From: Symbiodinium natans
Taxonomy: Eukaryota > Sar > Dinophyceae > Suessiales > Symbiodiniaceae
Direction of reading: 5' to 3'
DNA length: 64,000 nt
Assembly: GCA_905221605.1 (NCBI GenBank)
Contig: CAJNDS010002500.1
Location: 212,001 to 276,000, forward strand
Shown one piece after another: positions 11,405-22,289 of the stretch. The position numbers and the translations under genes were made by a program. Each line of letters opens with the position of its first letter. The first letter of the stretch is position 1. The notes under the pieces are model-generated. The model saw only the letters and a list, made by a program, of their open reading frames with translations. It ran no database searches and had not been told where the DNA came from.

Positions 11405-12430
11405 CCACGGGGGGCTGCGACACCAGCAGGTTGAAGAGGCAAGTATATACGGCGATGCTATAAAGCAGGATGCAAGCAAAGATGAGGCCACTTTCCTGGC
11501 AAGGGGAGAACACCCCCCGCAACGGTTCCTATAGGCTCACAAGAGCAGGAATAGAACTCCTGCAAAGCCGTTTGCCCCAACCATGCTCTTAGACCCGCCC
11601 CGGTCCTGCGTTCACTCAGGGTCCTTCTTGGGTCCCTCTACTCCGTCTCCTGATCCTAGGATAGCCTAGGGCGCAAGGACCGTCCTGCGCAAGCTCGGAC
11701 ATTGACTCCATGCTGAAGAGGCCAAAAGCGGTCCTGGGTTCCGAAGAAGGCACTCTCAAAATGGTGCCGCAAGCCAAAAAAACAACGGTGAGAGCCAGAG
11801 AAGCCCGCGCCCCTTGGGATTGGCGGCGGGGCCACCCCCGTACGGCCGTTGGCTCCGCTGTGGTCCACTGTGGCCCACACCATGACATCTCCCCAAAACC
11901 GCCCCAAACCCAGAGGTCTCAAAATCCGACTCCTTCTTGAAGCTGCATGTACCAGTGCCAGACACTTCATCTGGCTGCTGACGACCCCGGTACAGTTGCA
12001 GACCTACCTGGAGGCTTTTGTAGCCTTGTGCCTCGCCTACCCTGGGCTCAACAAGACTTCAAGAGCCCCTTTTGATTGGCGCCGATCCAGAGGAGCCGAG
12101 TGTCTGCGTCAGGGCGAGCATAGCCCCATCCATGGACTTCCAATCCTGCCGGAGCAAGAGAAGAAGCTAAAGAGTTGCACCACTCGCACCCCCTCTCTTC
12201 CCCCTGCTTTCTTACGGGATGCTGCTTTGCGGTTTGGTTCTGGTTCCCCACGAACTGGGTCGTGGGCAAGGAAGGGTTCGGTTTGTGACATGCTCTCGCT
12301 TCTGCTTCTGCGACTATCTGCTACTGGGACGATCTGGGGGCTGTTTGGTCCTGCGTCTGGATGCTCTGCGTCTCGCGGGACAGGGAGCTGATGACAAAGG
12401 TGAAGGTGACCTTGTCGGATCAAGTCTGAA
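11405..12430 (-). CDS. Copy B exons 30-33: pore region and S6 helix
   Basis: Exons are 12,345-12,421 (DKVTFTFVISSLSRETQ), 12,095-12,155 (DWKSMDGAMLALTQTLG, the pore-helix-like stretch), about 11,690-11,735 (FGLFSMESMSELAQD) and 11,405-11,510 (LLYSIAVYTCLFNLLVSQ, the S6-like helix with an FNLL motif). Polycystin/TRP-type channels have an acidic residue and a pore helix before S6, and 'LNLLVAQ' at the S6 end; FNLLVSQ fits this. Ion selectivity cannot be told from the sequence. Confidence 0.6.
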
Positions 12431-12564
12431 TGTTCCCGCTTTTTCCAACAGCCCTTAATCGGGATTACATCAGGGGGTTACTATAATGGGGACGAAAATC
12501 CCTATTGAGGGCTGTTAGGAAAAGGGGGAGCATCCCAATCTGAAAGCTTCAAGGGATGTCGCGT

Positions 12565-13075
12565 AGGGACGCAGGAGCCCACAATCCAAGAGCCGGCCAA
12601 GCAACGATTGTGACCAGGAGCGCAATGCCGCACATCAGCACCTGTCCATGGCATTCGATTCTCCTACAAAAAGTCGGGATAGTTGGTTGGAGGCGGCTGT
12701 GCGGCTGCGATAGCCTGGTTGCGTGAGGGGATTTTGGGCAGCGCAACCCGGTAGAGAATGAGACACAATGACGGATACAAAAGCAGCAAGAACCGGGGGG
12801 CCTCTGTGCAGCTTGATGCTTTGAAGGGGCATTGCAACATGGTTTGTGTACTCTGCTTCTTAGCTGATGCTGAGCTGGTTTAAGAGCACCACATTCTAGT
12901 CTCACACACACACACACACACATATACAACTGCTTGCCAAAGAACAACATTGGGGGCTCTGCACTCTGGAGGAGAGTTGGATTTCCCCGGGCCTCATCCA
13001 TCGCCTGTGCACACAGGACCTTGTAGGCTGCCATGCGGATGTTCAGCGCAGCAAGGTCGAGGATCATCGAACAGA
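12565..13075 (-). CDS. Copy B exons 28-29: channel S4-S5 region
   Basis: Exon 28 (12,985-13,075) reads SMILDLAALNIRMAAYKV then LCAQAMDEA; exon 29 (12,565-12,655) reads VLMCGIALLVTIVAWPAL. The D-L-x3-N-x-R helix followed by a hydrophobic helix resembles the S4/S5 part of dinoflagellate polycystin-like channels. Copy C equivalents are at 30,616-30,706 and 29,878-29,945. A row of 15-mer 'catgggcttcaa' units lies in the neighbouring intron (13,083-13,147). Confidence 0.55.
12903..12922 (+). repeat. (CA)n microsatellite
   Basis: Ten CA units in the copy B intron between exons 28 and 29. Confidence 0.95.
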
Positions 13076-13082
13076 ACCTCTA

Positions 13083-13147
13083 AGCTTCATGTGGGCTTCA
13101 TGTGGGCTTCAACATGGGCTTCAACATGGGCTTCATATGGGCTTTAG
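13083..13147 (+). repeat. GGGCTTCA(ACAT) minisatellite
   Basis: Five units of 12-15 bases built on catgtgggctt / caacatgggctt in the intron between copy B exons 26 and 28. Confidence 0.9.
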
Positions 13148-13239
13148 GCGCTCAGATTCCAGGCCCATCTCTGTCAACTGGTGCTCAAAGCTCTCTGGCT
13201 TGGTCATCTTCGTCTTTCCTAGACTAGAACTTACCTCTT

Positions 13240-13811
13240 GGGTCTCTGGTACTGCAAGATGGCAAGGTGGCGCGCTTGAAGGCTCTTGCTTGCTTCCACT
13301 GCAGCCGAAAGTGCAGGAAGACGCCCAGGGCGGAGAAGCACTGGTAGACCATGTGCATTCCGTCGCTGTGCGCGTCGCACTTGAATTCCACAACATCGTC
13401 AGCGTTGAGGCAGTACATCATTGGCTCCACGAAAAGCATACCCACCAGCACGAACAGAAGCCCCAGACTGATGCGGTGCTCGAACTCCTTCCAGTAGGCA
13501 GGGAAGGAGAGGCACCGAAACTTCACCATGTCCTTCCGCCTGGATGCACGGAACGTCTCCCGGCAGTGCCAGTAAAGCAGCCTCCCCAAGCCGCAGATGT
13601 AGACGAGCAGGCGCGTGGCAAACAAGACGTAGCGCAAGACCTGCTTCTCCAGGAAGTGGGGCTGGTTCAGCACGCACTGAGAGAAGATGTAGAAGACGAA
13701 GGTGACGGCTGTCCAGGCTCGGTCGCACAGGAACACACGCAGCACCAGCCGGCTCCACAGCAAGTCCGTCGTAAAGACGATGATCGGATGCCTCAGGTCA
13801 ACGGCGAACAA
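13240..13811 (-). CDS. Copy B exon 26: transmembrane module, first helices
   Basis: A long uninterrupted exon encodes several hydrophobic helices: RHPIIVFTTDLLWSRLVLRV, AWTAVTFVFYIFSQCVL, VLFATRLLVYICGLGRLLYW, ISLGLLFVLVGMLFVEPMMY and HMVYQCFSALGVFLHF. The order of helices separated by short charged loops (CRETFRASRRKD) suggests the S1-S4 part of a TRP/polycystin-type ion-transport domain. In copy C the same sequence is split by a 110-base GC-AG intron after VGM. Channel identity rests on the family pattern and on the pore and S6 exons downstream. Confidence 0.65.
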
Positions 13812-14117
13812 CTTTGAGAACCCCTTAACTTAAACTTTGGGCCTACCTTTTTAAGGTGGCGTCACGCAACTTGAAGTGCTCTACAAGCATTGATATGAGG
13901 GGGGGTTCTTTGAAGCTGCTTCCAACTTGGCTGGTATACACGGGAGAATCTGGGGAACGACCGAGCCGCTCCGTCATTCACCGTACTTAAGGTCAGACAA
14001 GTCACAGCTGCCCAACACACACGGACAACAGACAATGCGCACAACCTCTCGCGAATCGACACCTTCTACAGCTCAGGTGAATCGGCTTCAAGTGCGGCTT
14101 AGGGTGTAAGGCTTAGG

Positions 14118-14719
14118 GTTTACGATTGTTTGGCACAGGCGCTGGATGATCTTCGCATTTTTGAAGCTGATGAACGTCTTCATGGACCGAGAGAGGGTGG
14201 AGTCCTCCTCCGTGTCCTGCGCGGCAAGCGCCCTAAAACGGTGGAATCCAACCTCAGATGCCAGAGGGCCCTGTAAGCCAAGCCAAAACGCCCCCAAAAC
14301 GCCCAAAATCATTGGCACAATGTGAGTAGATTTTGCGGGCTGCTGCTGGAAGACCCGTAAGGAACTACACTTACGCGGGTAACCATGTAGAACAATGCGC
14401 ACGAGAAAATCGCAGAAAACACACAACCCACTTCACGTCTCCGCGCCTACACTTTTGGGGGCTCCTTTGAAAGTCTCCGAATGGAGGGCTCCTAATGATC
14501 CTAATCCTCATCGTCTCCTGCAGGAGGTGCTCCAGATAGTAGATCACCGATCGCATGCCATCATGGGATTTGTGCGATCTCCAAACCAATCCTTACAGTC
14601 TGCCGGAATGAAGGTGGCAACATGTCCCTTCGCAACAGCTGAGAGGATGTCTAAGAGGTGCTGAGAGGGCACGCCTCAGGGACGCAACACGCACGCACAC
14701 GCGCATGCGCGCACTCTCT

Positions 14720-14774
<55 letters not shown>

Positions 14775-14897
14775 CCCGCAGGACCGGACCGGGAGGCCCT
14801 CGAGCATCTCCATGGCCAGGAAGGGCGCCTCGCTGCAGACGTGCTCGGCGCAATCCGGCTGATAGTTGAAGAGCTCGTCCACGCCGTAGTAGTACCT
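14118..14897 (-). CDS. Copy B exons 23-25: helical region before membrane module
   Basis: Exon 23 (14,785-14,897) reads RYYYGVDELFNYQPDCAEHV then CSEAPFLAMEMLEG. Exon 24 (14,521-14,592) reads SHDGMRSVIYYLEHLLQ. Exon 25 (14,118-14,215) reads TLSRSMKTFISFKNAKIIQ. The same three exons in copy C are at 32,665-32,783, 32,371-32,443 and 31,808-31,905. In dinoflagellate TRP/polycystin-like proteins a soluble helical stretch of this kind precedes the first membrane helix. A (GA)n repeat adjoins exon 23. Confidence 0.6.
14721..14770 (+). repeat. (GA)n microsatellite
   Basis: Twenty-five GA units next to copy B exon 23. Confidence 0.95.
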
Positions 14898-15003
14898 TTC
14901 TTCAGCAATTTTCCAGCTTCTATGCGCGCGAGAACTAGCTGGTTGAACAGGAAGCCCCGTGGACCAGAAGCCCGAACAGCCCTCCTGAAGCCCTGTCCGG
15001 GCA

Positions 15004-15506
15004 CCGCTGGCGATCCGCGCGAATGGTCAACACATCCTGGATCATCTTCTTTGCAGACCTCCAGCCGAAAAGAAACGAACACATAAACTGATGGACTGGG
15101 GAATCCGGTGATTCCCCCGAAGGCCGTACGTATTTACCGTATTTTAAGCCTTCAAAGCTTGTGTAGCCCAAGATACCGATGGCTGCCACTGCGAAGGGCG
15201 TAATGAAGTGGGCTGATGGTCTGCCTTCGTGGAGAGGGAAGATTGGTCTGATAAAAAGTTTGATATGGAAGTTTTGGGCGAAGGCTCCCCGGCTCTGATG
15301 GCAACTTTTTTGGGGGAGCCGTACAAGTCGAGCAGACGCGACTTCAGATCAAGGAAAAGATGCGGGGAGGCCACGGTCCCAAAATCTTTCAATCAAGGCT
15401 TCCTATAAACCCGAAAATTTGGTAAGTGACTGCAAGCGACGTGCCGACACGCACACGCAGCTGCCAGCGAACCCTGTCGAATCGCGGCGCATCGTTCAAG
15501 GCCTCA
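15004..15506 (-). CDS. Copy B exons 20-22: pre-channel region
   Basis: Blocks are 15,448-15,506 (EALNDAPRFDRVRWQLRV), 15,172-15,232 (GRPSAHFITPFAVAAIGI, hydrophobic and possibly membrane-facing) and 15,004-15,052 (KKMIQDVLTIRADRQR). Copy C has matching exons at 33,953-34,015, 33,737-33,793 and 33,457-33,505. Position and conservation make them coding; the function is not known. Confidence 0.55.
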
Positions 15507-15611
15507 TGGAGCGTGAGCTATGCGTGACATGACACGTGACATCTAAGCTCAAGTGATTTTTACGACATCCCCCTGAGCTCTCAAATGTCCCCCTCACGGC
15601 AGCGACTTGCG

Positions 15612-16643
15612 GTCCAAAGCCTTCGTGATCTGGCGCTGGTCATCGTAGTTGATGGCCTGCAACGGCTGGAACACAGGGGTGCAGGGCTATGCAGGATGCC
15701 AAACGGGGGGGGGGGGGGGCAGTGCTTCTTTGGGGCAGATGGCCTGCATAACGGATGTGGACCCCTCGGTGATGGTCCGCATCAGGATTCGAGCAACCAG
15801 GCCTGCGATGTGGCAAGGATCGACGCACCATGGGCTACGGGAACTTGCCACCCAAGGCACCAAAAACTTCCGAAACAAGGCCTGTGAAAAACAACGTGCT
15901 GAATCGCGAGTTTTGCAGGAAACTCATGTACACGTGAATGCTGTGAGTAAGCGACGTTGGAGCTGTAACACGCAGTTGGCGTGTCGTTGGAGCTATAGCA
16001 CGCAGTTGGCGTGTCTTGTGCGCGCGTGCTTGCATGCTTGCGTGCGCAGGTGCGCAGGTGCGCGTGTGTGCGTGTGCGTGTGTGCGCGTGTGCGCGTGTG
16101 CGCGTGTGCGCGTGTGCGCGTGTGCGCGTGTGCGCGTGTGACGAAGTTTCAACGTTTCAAACTCAACACCCTGAGCCCAACTCTGAACCGCTAGGCGACA
16201 TGCACTCCAAGTATATGCCCCCAGACTAGAGTAGGATGTTGTGGACCTTGCGGGTAGATGGCTTGGAGCCCCCCACCTAGAGACCAACGGAATCCATCGA
16301 GCATCATCTTGTCAGGGACGTTGAAGTCCTCATCCAGCTGAGCATGTGTTCTGGGCTTGACTACTGCACCTCTATGTATCCGTGACGGTGTCCGTTGTTT
16401 GGGTCCCCCAGCCCTTGCGCGGTGGAGACACATGAAACCATCTTGGAAACTAGCAGCACCATCATACCATCAAGGGCCACCATGCCTGTCACATCACGCT
16501 GCCCCCGGCCACCAAACCCCTAATGTTTCGCAACTCACATCCCAGGGGTTTTTGTCAAAAAAGGCAAGTAGCGATGTCAAGACAGCGGAAGCCCTACTAG
16601 CGAGGTCCTCCAGCCAGTGGGTGTTGGACCTCGCGGCCTGGAC
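15612..16643 (-). CDS. Copy B exons 16-19: linker between globins and channel
   Basis: Blocks are 16,603-16,643 (AARSNTHWLEDLAS), 16,272-16,343 (DFNVPDKMMLDGFRWSLG), 15,738-15,815 (VARILMRTITEGSTSVMQ) and 15,612-15,657 (AINYDDQRQITKAL). All four are present in copy C (35,525-35,562; 35,230-35,290; 34,388-34,462; 34,226-34,271). Exons 16 and 19 follow CAG acceptors. I recognise no domain; the pattern is helical and may form the regulatory region joining the globin part to the membrane part. Confidence 0.55.
16030..16140 (+). repeat. GTGTGCGC alternating purine-pyrimidine tract
   Basis: About 90 bases of near-perfect alternation of GT and GC steps, a classic Z-DNA-forming composition, in a copy B intron. 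Confidence 0.95.
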
Positions 16644-19394
16644 GCTCATGCGCGACTTAGGGCATGGGGCTGGTGGGGCCTTTTCAATAACCTTTTGAAT
16701 AAAGGCGCATCTCTTCATGTGAAACCCCCTGATATGTGTGGTTATGAGTATGGAAGTATGGAGGCATATGGGAGAGCTCATGAGGATGAAGTGTGGGTTC
16801 CATTACCAGTCACTCAGTGGTACAAAGCTCGTTCTTCCGTGGCTATTCACCTCGCTTCTTGCATCGCGTAGGGGTCAGGATCTTGGATTTCCGCTTGGGG
16901 TCTCGATTGGGATGAGGGATGTCGAAGCAAAATAGCTTCCTAGTTTCACCCCACGACGAAACATCCCTCTCAAACACCTCAGAGGTGAGACGTAAAAGAG
17001 GAAAGAAAAGAGGGACCCATCGGAGACCTCCCTCTCTTCTTCTGCTGGGCCTGAGGGACGGGGTTGCCCCCGCCCCCCGCGTTTCAGACTCCGAATGAGT
17101 GACGCTTGGATATTGCATCATGGAAAGGGCCACAGGAGGAAAGGACCATGGGTTATCCCCCGAATGAGGTACCATGTCCGTCTTTCCCCGAGAAGCATGT
17201 CTTGTGCAGTGTCACTGGAGCAGGGCTCCCAGTGAATTAAACAACTTGTACAGCGCATGCTCGGGAGCACCCGCACAGGCCTCTTTCTTCTTGTCCTTCT
17301 TCTTCTCCACGCTTTGGAGTCCCCCCGAAAGAGGAACCCTTTCTCTCTTTCTCTCTTTCTTTCTTTCTTTCTTTCTCTCTCTCTTTCTCTCTTTCTTCCT
17401 TCCTTCCATCGCAACAGGCCCCCCGAAAGGAGCCGCCCCTTTCTCTCTTTCTCTCTTTCTCTCTTTCTCTCTTTCTCTCTTTCTCTCTTTCTCTCTTTCT
17501 CTCTTTCTCTCTTTCTCTCTTTCTCTCTTTCTCTCTTTCTTTCTCTCTTTCTTTCTCTCTTTTCTCTCTTTCTCTCTTTATCTCTTTCTCTCTTTTTGTC
17601 TTTATCTTTTTCTTTCTCTCTCTCTCTCTCTCTTTTTCTCTCTTTCTCTCTTTCTCTCTTTCTCTCTTTCTCTCTTTCTCTCTTTCTCTCTTTCTCTCTT
17701 TCTCTCTTTCTCTCTTTCTCTCTTTCTCTCTTTCTCTCTTTCTCTCTTTCTCTCTTTCTCTCTTTCTCTCTTTCTCTCTTTCTCTCTTTCTCTCTTTCTC
17801 TCTTTCTCTCTTCTCTCTTTCTCTCTTTCTCTCTTTCTCTCTTTCTCTCTTTCTCTCTTTCTCTCTTTCTCTCTTTCTCTCTTTCTCTCTTCTCTCTTTC
17901 TCTCTCTCTCTCTCTTTCTCTCTTTCTCTCTTTCTCTCTTTCTCTCTTTCTCTCTTTCTCTCTTTCTCTCTTTCCCTTTCTCTCTTCGTGTATTTCTACA
18001 TTTCTGTCTTTCTGGCTTCTGTCTTTCTGGCTTTCTGGCTTCTGTCTTTCTTTCGCTCTTTCTTTCCATGGGGATCTAGTTCTCTCTTTCTCTGGCTTCG
18101 AGCAGCATGGCCCTTTGCTTCTAATGGTTTCCTGTTTGACGGGCGGACGCAGGCACCCCACGAAGGGACAGCCGCCTTAGGGCCACATGTTATTCCAAAG
18201 CTCGCTCATCTGTCCGGGCTCACTCCACACCTCCTCCAAGCAGGACTTTATGCTGGACCCTGTTGTCCAAGAAGGACGCTTGCGTGTCCGATCGTGTCCG
18301 ATCTAGGGTCGGATCCACTATAACTGCACCTATAACCACATTAAGGCACTTAAGGGGGCTTCTAAGTGGGTTATAAGTACAGCTACAAGTGGTTGATAAG
18401 TACCATAGACCTCCAAGTACGTGGCGTCGCATCGCGCGGAGGAGCTCTGGATGCACTCAGAGCGGAGCTTCCCTCATATCTCCCCATCCTCCACTGGCAG
18501 ATCTAGGCCCCATACTGAAAACGAGGGCCTGGGGTTTGCAGTAAGGTTCGGGTTTAGTTTAGACTTAGTTGGGACTTAGGGCATAGGGTCATAGGGTTTT
18601 GAGCCTCTACAGTCTGGGGTCCGGGGTATGGGGCGAGCCATCAGCCAGAAGTTTCCGTATCCCCCGATCCCTCCCTCCCAGCTCGCCCCCATCCCTGCCT
18701 CCTGGCTCGCCTTCAGCGAGCATCTCCGCTTCGGGTTTTTTTCTTTCAATTGTAGGGGCGGCATTCAGGCTCATCGAACTCCTGCTCTGAAAACTGTTAC
18801 AAGTTTCTCGGCTAGTTCGGTCTTTCCTCTCATCCACGCTTTCCTCTGGTCTCCAGCCCGTCCTTACAGAAAAAGAGAACTTCCCGCGCCCCTCCCCGCA
18901 CTGTGACGCCACGTCTCATGTGACCGTCACACGTCAATGAGAGACTTGGGTTTCGACATCTCGACATCTGGCGGTATCACGTCAACAGCTCCCCCCGAAA
19001 CCCTAAGATGCCCCCTAAGATGCCCCCTAAGATGCCTCCCCTAAGATAAGATGCCCCCTCTGAGTGCCTTAACGTGCTCCCCCGAACCTGAATCAGACAC
19101 CTTCTCAAAAAGACCCAAGGGGCATTGCCCTCCAAGGCCTGGAGTGGGGCTGGTTGCAGGGAGAGGACGAGCTTCAAGCTTCGAAGCTTCAGATGCTGGA
19201 CGCAGAGTAGAGACTCCTAACAAGAAGCCTGCACCCAAAACCTGGGGCAGTCTCAGAGGCACAGCTCGCTCCTGCCGGGGGCCTCTGCGCGGCTGCAGGT
19301 GAGCCGCGGCTGAGCCGTGGATGCGCAACAGCAACCCAATTTCTGAAAGAGGCCACCCTTAAAGCTTCCTGTTAACTCGCAAGAGCCGGGCCTC
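16644..19394. other. Long copy B intron with polypyrimidine tract
   Basis: No exon shared with copy C was found between exon 15 and exon 16 apart from simple repeats. The intron holds the long CTCTTT tract (17,336-17,995), short 'cctaagatgcccc' repeats at 18,997-19,040 and a degenerate telomere-type patch near 18,540-18,600. Long frames read through the tract on both strands are low-complexity artefacts. Confidence 0.55.
17336..17995 (+). repeat. Long CTCTTT polypyrimidine tract
   Basis: About 640 bases of (CTCTTT) and related units, broken once at 17,400-17,437 by a CCCCCCGAAAG-containing spacer that also occurs just before the tract. The gene's sense strand is pure purine here, a composition able to form triplex (H-DNA). 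Confidence 0.97.
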
Positions 19395-19742
19395 TGTCAC
19401 AATTGTGACCTCGTCGGCCAAGCTCGCGACAATGGGCTTCATGGTCAGCACGATGGTGTCGGTGAAGGGGGCAAACCTTGCTCGTGCTGAAAAGGGCGAA
19501 GGGGGGCTTTCTGAAGCTGACGGAGGGCTTCCTGTGTCGAACTACGCGTTTCCTGCTTGCTGAGGGCATTGGTAAAGTCAAATGGCAGGCACGTTATACT
19601 CTTAGATGGACTTCTCAGTGTCGAAAGGGGCGCTCAACTCGATGCGTTTTTTCAAAAAGCTGAGAAACAGCGAGACGGGGACGCCGTAGCCCACGTGCCG
19701 CAGGCCGAGGGCCGAAAGCTCATCCACCATCTCCTGAACCTG
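19395..19742 (-). CDS. Copy B exons 14-15: globin domain 3 with proximal His
   Basis: Exon 14 (19,655-19,742) reads VQEMVDELSALGLRHVGYGV followed by PVSLF. Exon 15 (19,395-19,478) reads RFAPFTDTIVLTMKPIVA then SLADEVTIV. LGLRHVGYGVP closely fits the globin F helix to FG corner, with the histidine as F8; the following APFTDTIVLTM is the G helix. Together with the end of exon 13 this gives a complete globin core. It is the clearest globin signature in the gene and recurs in copy C at 36,113-36,350. Confidence 0.7.
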
Positions 19743-19997
19743 AGAGTTCAGTCCGCGACCCTCAGAGTTCAGCGGTGTGAAGGGGCCCTTTTTGGCTCGC
19801 ATGACCTCACCATGACTCTAGCCTTTTCTCACCGTACCCCCATCCTCCCTCAGCAGGGACAAGCCGTGCAGAGGAACAGAGGAAAGCCGGGACATGCCGG
19901 GCTGTCAGTCTGTCGCTTCTGCTCTTTCCCCCTCTCTCTCTCTCTTGTGCTTTCTGTCCGTCTCTCCTTGTCAGCTTCTCTTTGTCCCTGTAGCTGC

Positions 19998-20042
19998 GCC
20001 ATGCTGCGCCATGCTGCGCCATGCTGCGCCATGCTGCGCCTG
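19998..20042 (+). repeat. CATGCTGCGC 10-mer repeat
   Basis: Four to five units in the intron between copy B exons 13 and 14. Confidence 0.92.
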
Positions 20043-20204
20043 CATGCCCTTCTGTCTCGCCTTCTTCAAGCCGTTGCACTTCGCGCTGACACACAAAAAG
20101 CGCGGAATCTGACAAAAATGCATCTTCAGAGCTCAATTTCACAGAAACTCCTCTGGTTACATGTTCACCCCAGTTCCCCGAAAGACTGCCTTAAGGACGA
20201 CTGG

Positions 20205-20608
20205 GAACCGGCTTGTGCAGCATGTCGTAGGCACTGAGCATGATGCGGTCGGCAATGTAGCGCAGACGGGTCTGCGACTGCTTGAAGAGCTCCTGGCTCT
20301 GCTTGCACTTGGCGAAGAAGTCGATGTAGATGTCCGAGCGAAAGCTCTCCCGCTGTTCATCAGTGATCGCTCCATACAGCTTGGTGCTCCAGGGCTTGTA
20401 GGAGCGGACCTTCATGGTGGCTTCCATGAGGTTTGTGGCGATCGTCTTCCACAGCCACTGCCAAGCAGTCTCGTGCTCCATGGACCACGTCTTCGGCAGC
20501 AGAGACCTCAACGCCGCAAGCATCACGGGCTTGAAGCGATCGAAGTCGATGTCCCCACCGTTCGAGAGATTGACGATGGTGATGGACAGCAAGTCGCACT
20601 CCTCCAGC
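20205..20608 (-). CDS. Copy B exon 13: globin 2 C-half and globin 3 N-half
   Basis: This is one of the longest exons, starting after ACCAAG at 20,608. It encodes LEECDLLSITIVNLSNGG, then the G/H-like helices with KPVMLAALRSLLPKTW and HETAWQWLWKTIATNLME. The next globin unit then begins (ESFRSDIYIDFF, KQSQTRLRYIADRI, SAYDMLHKP). The tryptophan-rich AWQWLW helix is typical of dinoflagellate globin H helices. No histidine occurs where globin domain 2 should have F8, so this middle domain may not bind haem. The paralogous exon at 36,631-37,034 is very similar and shares the same acceptor position. Confidence 0.7.
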
Positions 20609-21044
20609 CTTGGTTCCAGCTTGGGTATGTCGTCCGTCTGTTTCACATGGCCGACTGAGTTCCCAGGTGGGACAACGTAGGAGCAGAAAGCACCGTCCTA
20701 GCCCCCTCCATTCATCGAAGAGACAGAAGCGAGGGGTTGTTCGCCTGGCTGACCAGCACCTGACAAGTCTGACAGGAACGGGCAAGCAGCGCAGCCTGGA
20801 CATGATTGAGGACCAAGCTGGGGGACCGAAGCAAACAGCTTCGGAAACGGTTGCGACCCAAGAAAATCGACCGTGTCCGATGCTCTTTGGCTTATGAGTT
20901 CCGAACCATACCCCAATCAGGCACCTTTGAAGAGGGTACCTCGGGGCTCTGGTGTGAAGATTTGAGGTAGAAGAGAGTTTGTGAAAGCTCGCAAGCTTTC
21001 GCAAGCTTGTAGCTGACCTGAAACCCCCGCAGCATGAGAGAGCC

Positions 21045-21150
21045 ACCCGGCCATGGCATGCGCCTCGAAGACGTTCAAGAGCTCGTGCATCCAGGCATCC
21101 AGCGTCTCCCCCATCACTTCGTTGCTGAATGCACACATCCTTACGGCTTT
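21045..21150 (-). CDS. Copy B exon 12: helix of globin-like domain 2
   Basis: The exon reads MCAFSNEVMGETLDAWMH followed by ELLNVFEAH. It is an amphipathic helical stretch repeated in copy C at 37,915-38,018 with few changes. By position it forms the middle helices of a second globin-like domain whose C-terminal half is in the next exon. The assignment is an inference from order and pattern. Confidence 0.55.
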
Positions 21151-21249
21151 GCACATCTTCAAGCATGTCTCGATGATCTGATTCGAGTAATAAGAAGCCC
21201 CAAATCAAATTAAAATGGCCGAAAAACACAAACAAGTAGATTCTAGGCG

Positions 21250-22110
21250 GGTATCTTGGGAAAGCTGCGCACCGCAGCTTCCTCCTCGTTGGCGTTGCTG
21301 GCCTCCTGGGCTCGGTTGTTTTGACTGCAGGTTTCAGATGCTTGCAGATGCGGTTCAACACTTGCGGATTTCAGATCGCCGCTTGGAGCTCCTGAATAGA
21401 CTTCCAGTCTTCGCTGATGAGCTCCAGCCGCCTGCGGGGGGCACCGCGACCAATGCTACTCGCACTTTAGTCCAAGTAAGCTGTTCGAGGCGCCGACGGC
21501 GAGAAGGTGTCGTGTCGTGAGGTATTAGCAACATTCTGCAACTCTATGTGGCTCTATGTATAGGAGTGAGATAGTCACCCAACAGGACTTAGCTTCCACC
21601 GGGGGTGACCCAAAAGGGGGGCCGGACCCGACACTTGGAGGAGGCGGTTTTTTTTTTTTCCTCGTTACGGCCGTCTGGGCCAGTTTCAAGGGAGTTCTTT
21701 GCACTGAGCCAGGCCGGCGAAGCGGCGTGGTGTGGGATCTCTCAACCTTTGCTGATCAGGAAAGGCTCCCTGAGGATCTTTCAGGTGTCAGGTAACCCTC
21801 GGCTCCCGCGAATGCCTGGAGTAGGTGATGCTGATGTAGCGGAGGCAGCTGCCCACGTAGAAGAGGAGGTTGCGCCATGCCAGAGCTGGTTCTTGGAGGC
21901 AGCTCGGAAGGAGCTTTTGAAAAGCACCTTGTCTGAGAGTCTAAGACTTGGGAGTTTCGCACTCACTTGAGTCTGGGGACCAGGACGCATCAAGGCTCTC
22001 AGTCTGAGTGGGGGGAGACGGAACGGTTTAGGATGGCTTTTACGACAGCAGTTGAGCGCATGCCTGGACGGAGCCGGGCGCCAGCTCATGGCCTGGCACC
22101 TTCGCAGAGT
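21250..22110 (-). CDS. Copy B exons 8b-11: end of globin 1 and linker
   Basis: Blocks are 22,066-22,110 (AKVPGHELAPGSVQA), 21,828-21,882 (WRNLLFYVGSCLRYIS-like helix), 21,374-21,440 (RLELISEDWKSIQEL) and 21,250-21,312 (QEASNANEEEAAVRSFPR). The first two complete globin domain 1; the other two begin the second domain. Each has a clear equivalent in copy C at 38,765-38,812, 38,484-38,556, 38,293-38,338 and 38,152-38,217. Confidence 0.55.
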
Positions 22111-22289
22111 ACTTCGGAGAGAACTTCGGGGAGATCTGTGAGGTAGCGCATGCTGGCGCACTTGGGCACTTCAAGCATTTCTGCGGGCATCTTGCAGCGT
22201 GGCACATAAAACACGCACCGAACAGAACGGCCGAATGTGGACCTACACTGGGCTGCGTGGTTTGTAAACAGCGGGCGTCTTGCTCTGCC

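Noticed and set aside
14720-14770. CRISPR-like or direct-repeat array among the short repeats
   Set aside because: Microsatellites and minisatellites here have no unique spacers of constant length.
17118-18161. Long frames of Lys/Arg/Glu (minus) and Phe/Leu/Ser (plus) repeats
   Set aside because: They are translations of the CTCTTT tract and have no non-repeat sequence or conservation in copy C.
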